From: a bacterium
Lineage (GTDB): Bacteria > Cyanobacteriota > Vampirovibrionia > Gastranaerophilales > Gastranaerophilaceae
Direction: 5' to 3'
DNA length: 64,000 nt
Assembly (NCBI GenBank): GCA_017480425.1
Contig: JAFVAR010000002.1
Coordinates: forward strand, 19,806 to 83,805
Shown: positions 63,873 through 64,000 of the stretch, piece by piece
Layout of the letters: every line of letters starts with the position of its first letter
Numbering within the stretch: the stretch's first letter is position 1
Translations under genes and position numbers: made by a program
The notes under the pieces: model-generated
Told to the model about the DNA's origin: nothing
What the model saw: only the letters and a program-made list of their open reading frames with translations
Databases searched by the model: none

Positions 63873-64000
63873 ATGAATAAAACAATAAAATTAGTAATCG
63901 TGTTTTTTATAATAATTTTTTGTACAACAATTTCGTCATATTCTGCTGAAAAGCAAGTATTACTAAAAACAACTCAAACTTGGGACAATGCAGAATATAA
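63873..64000 (+). CDS. Exported protein, N-terminal fragment (cupin-like?)
   Basis: This partial gene runs off the right edge, giving 42 codons. MNKTIKLVIVFFIIIFCTT is a signal peptide cut near SYSA-EKQ. The next residues, LLKTTQTWDNAEY, resemble the start of small secreted cupin proteins (LLKTT-x-WDG-x-Y). That family call is a guess from a dozen residues. GAGG lies upstream of the ATG. Confidence 0.6.
   Translation, partial: MNKTIKLVIVFFIIIFCTTISSYSAEKQVLLKTTQTWDNAEY

Overview
The window is 64 kb of AT-rich bacterial chromosome, densely packed with genes on both strands. It shows no rRNA, CRISPR array, intact IS or prophage. It looks like a Gram-negative-type anaerobe of the gut Melainabacteria / Gastranaerophilales (non-photosynthetic relatives of Cyanobacteria). 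The evidence is a prepilin beginning with the FTLAEVLITLGIIGVVAALT type of N-terminus, a class III (oxygen-sensitive) ribonucleotide reductase, a KDO transferase for lipid A, a membrane-anchored YvcK, plant/cyanobacterial-type glutamate-cysteine ligase and serine-hydrolase families, and many lineage-specific small proteins. The taxonomic call is inference from gene content.

Layout. 1-2.8 kb: leftward panE, a membrane-anchored phospholipase-D-fold protein and the start of an ABC permease. 3-12 kb: nrdD, then pxpA-yvcK, then panB, panC, a membrane protein with a possible degenerate cyclase fold, and dapA. 11.9-15.7 kb: a prepilin, a 465-bp non-coding module bounded by perfect 34-bp inverted repeats that resemble XerCD dif sites, and secD-secF. 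15.7-23.4 kb: an HNH-like protein, a glycosyltransferase, waaA, a dihydrouridine synthase with a TPR lipoprotein-like partner, a candidate small RNA and a ribbon-helix-helix protein. 23.7-31.2 kb: a 908-residue Gly-rich protein of unknown function, a repeat element, an ankyrin-HIT-speE operon, hemolysin III, an EF-hand protein and small unknowns. 31.3-39.8 kb: two plsC paralogues, a RelA/SpoT-fold protein convergent with the real rel gene, a beta-lactamase-like serine hydrolase, small secreted proteins and gshA. 39.8-52.4 kb: rsmA-bioD, an NTPase-TPR gene overlapping rsmG, plsY, a TPR protein, typA, an orphan sensor kinase, folC and a dCMP-deaminase-type enzyme. 52.4-64 kb: a 51-residue gene, dnaN-leuD-zinc-ribbon, a PilZ cluster, small membrane proteins, tRNA-Leu(CAA) flanked by duplicated tRNA fragments, secreted proteins, and the rpsA-ispH and der genes.

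Functional themes are cofactor synthesis (pantothenate, biotin, folate, isoprenoid, glutathione precursor), phospholipid and envelope biogenesis (two plsC, plsY, waaA, secDF), translation factors (typA, der, rsmA, rsmG, rpsA) and stringent-response control.

Three cross-cutting patterns stand out. First, at least eight genes have a -10 box ending exactly six bases before the ATG and no ribosome binding site, implying leaderless mRNAs. Second, seven otherwise unrelated proteins share a short N-terminal motif of the type (D/N)TVxF(S/K/G)(A/G). Third, the dif-like inverted-repeat module at 12.8-13.3 kb looks like an undescribed non-coding mobile or recombination element.
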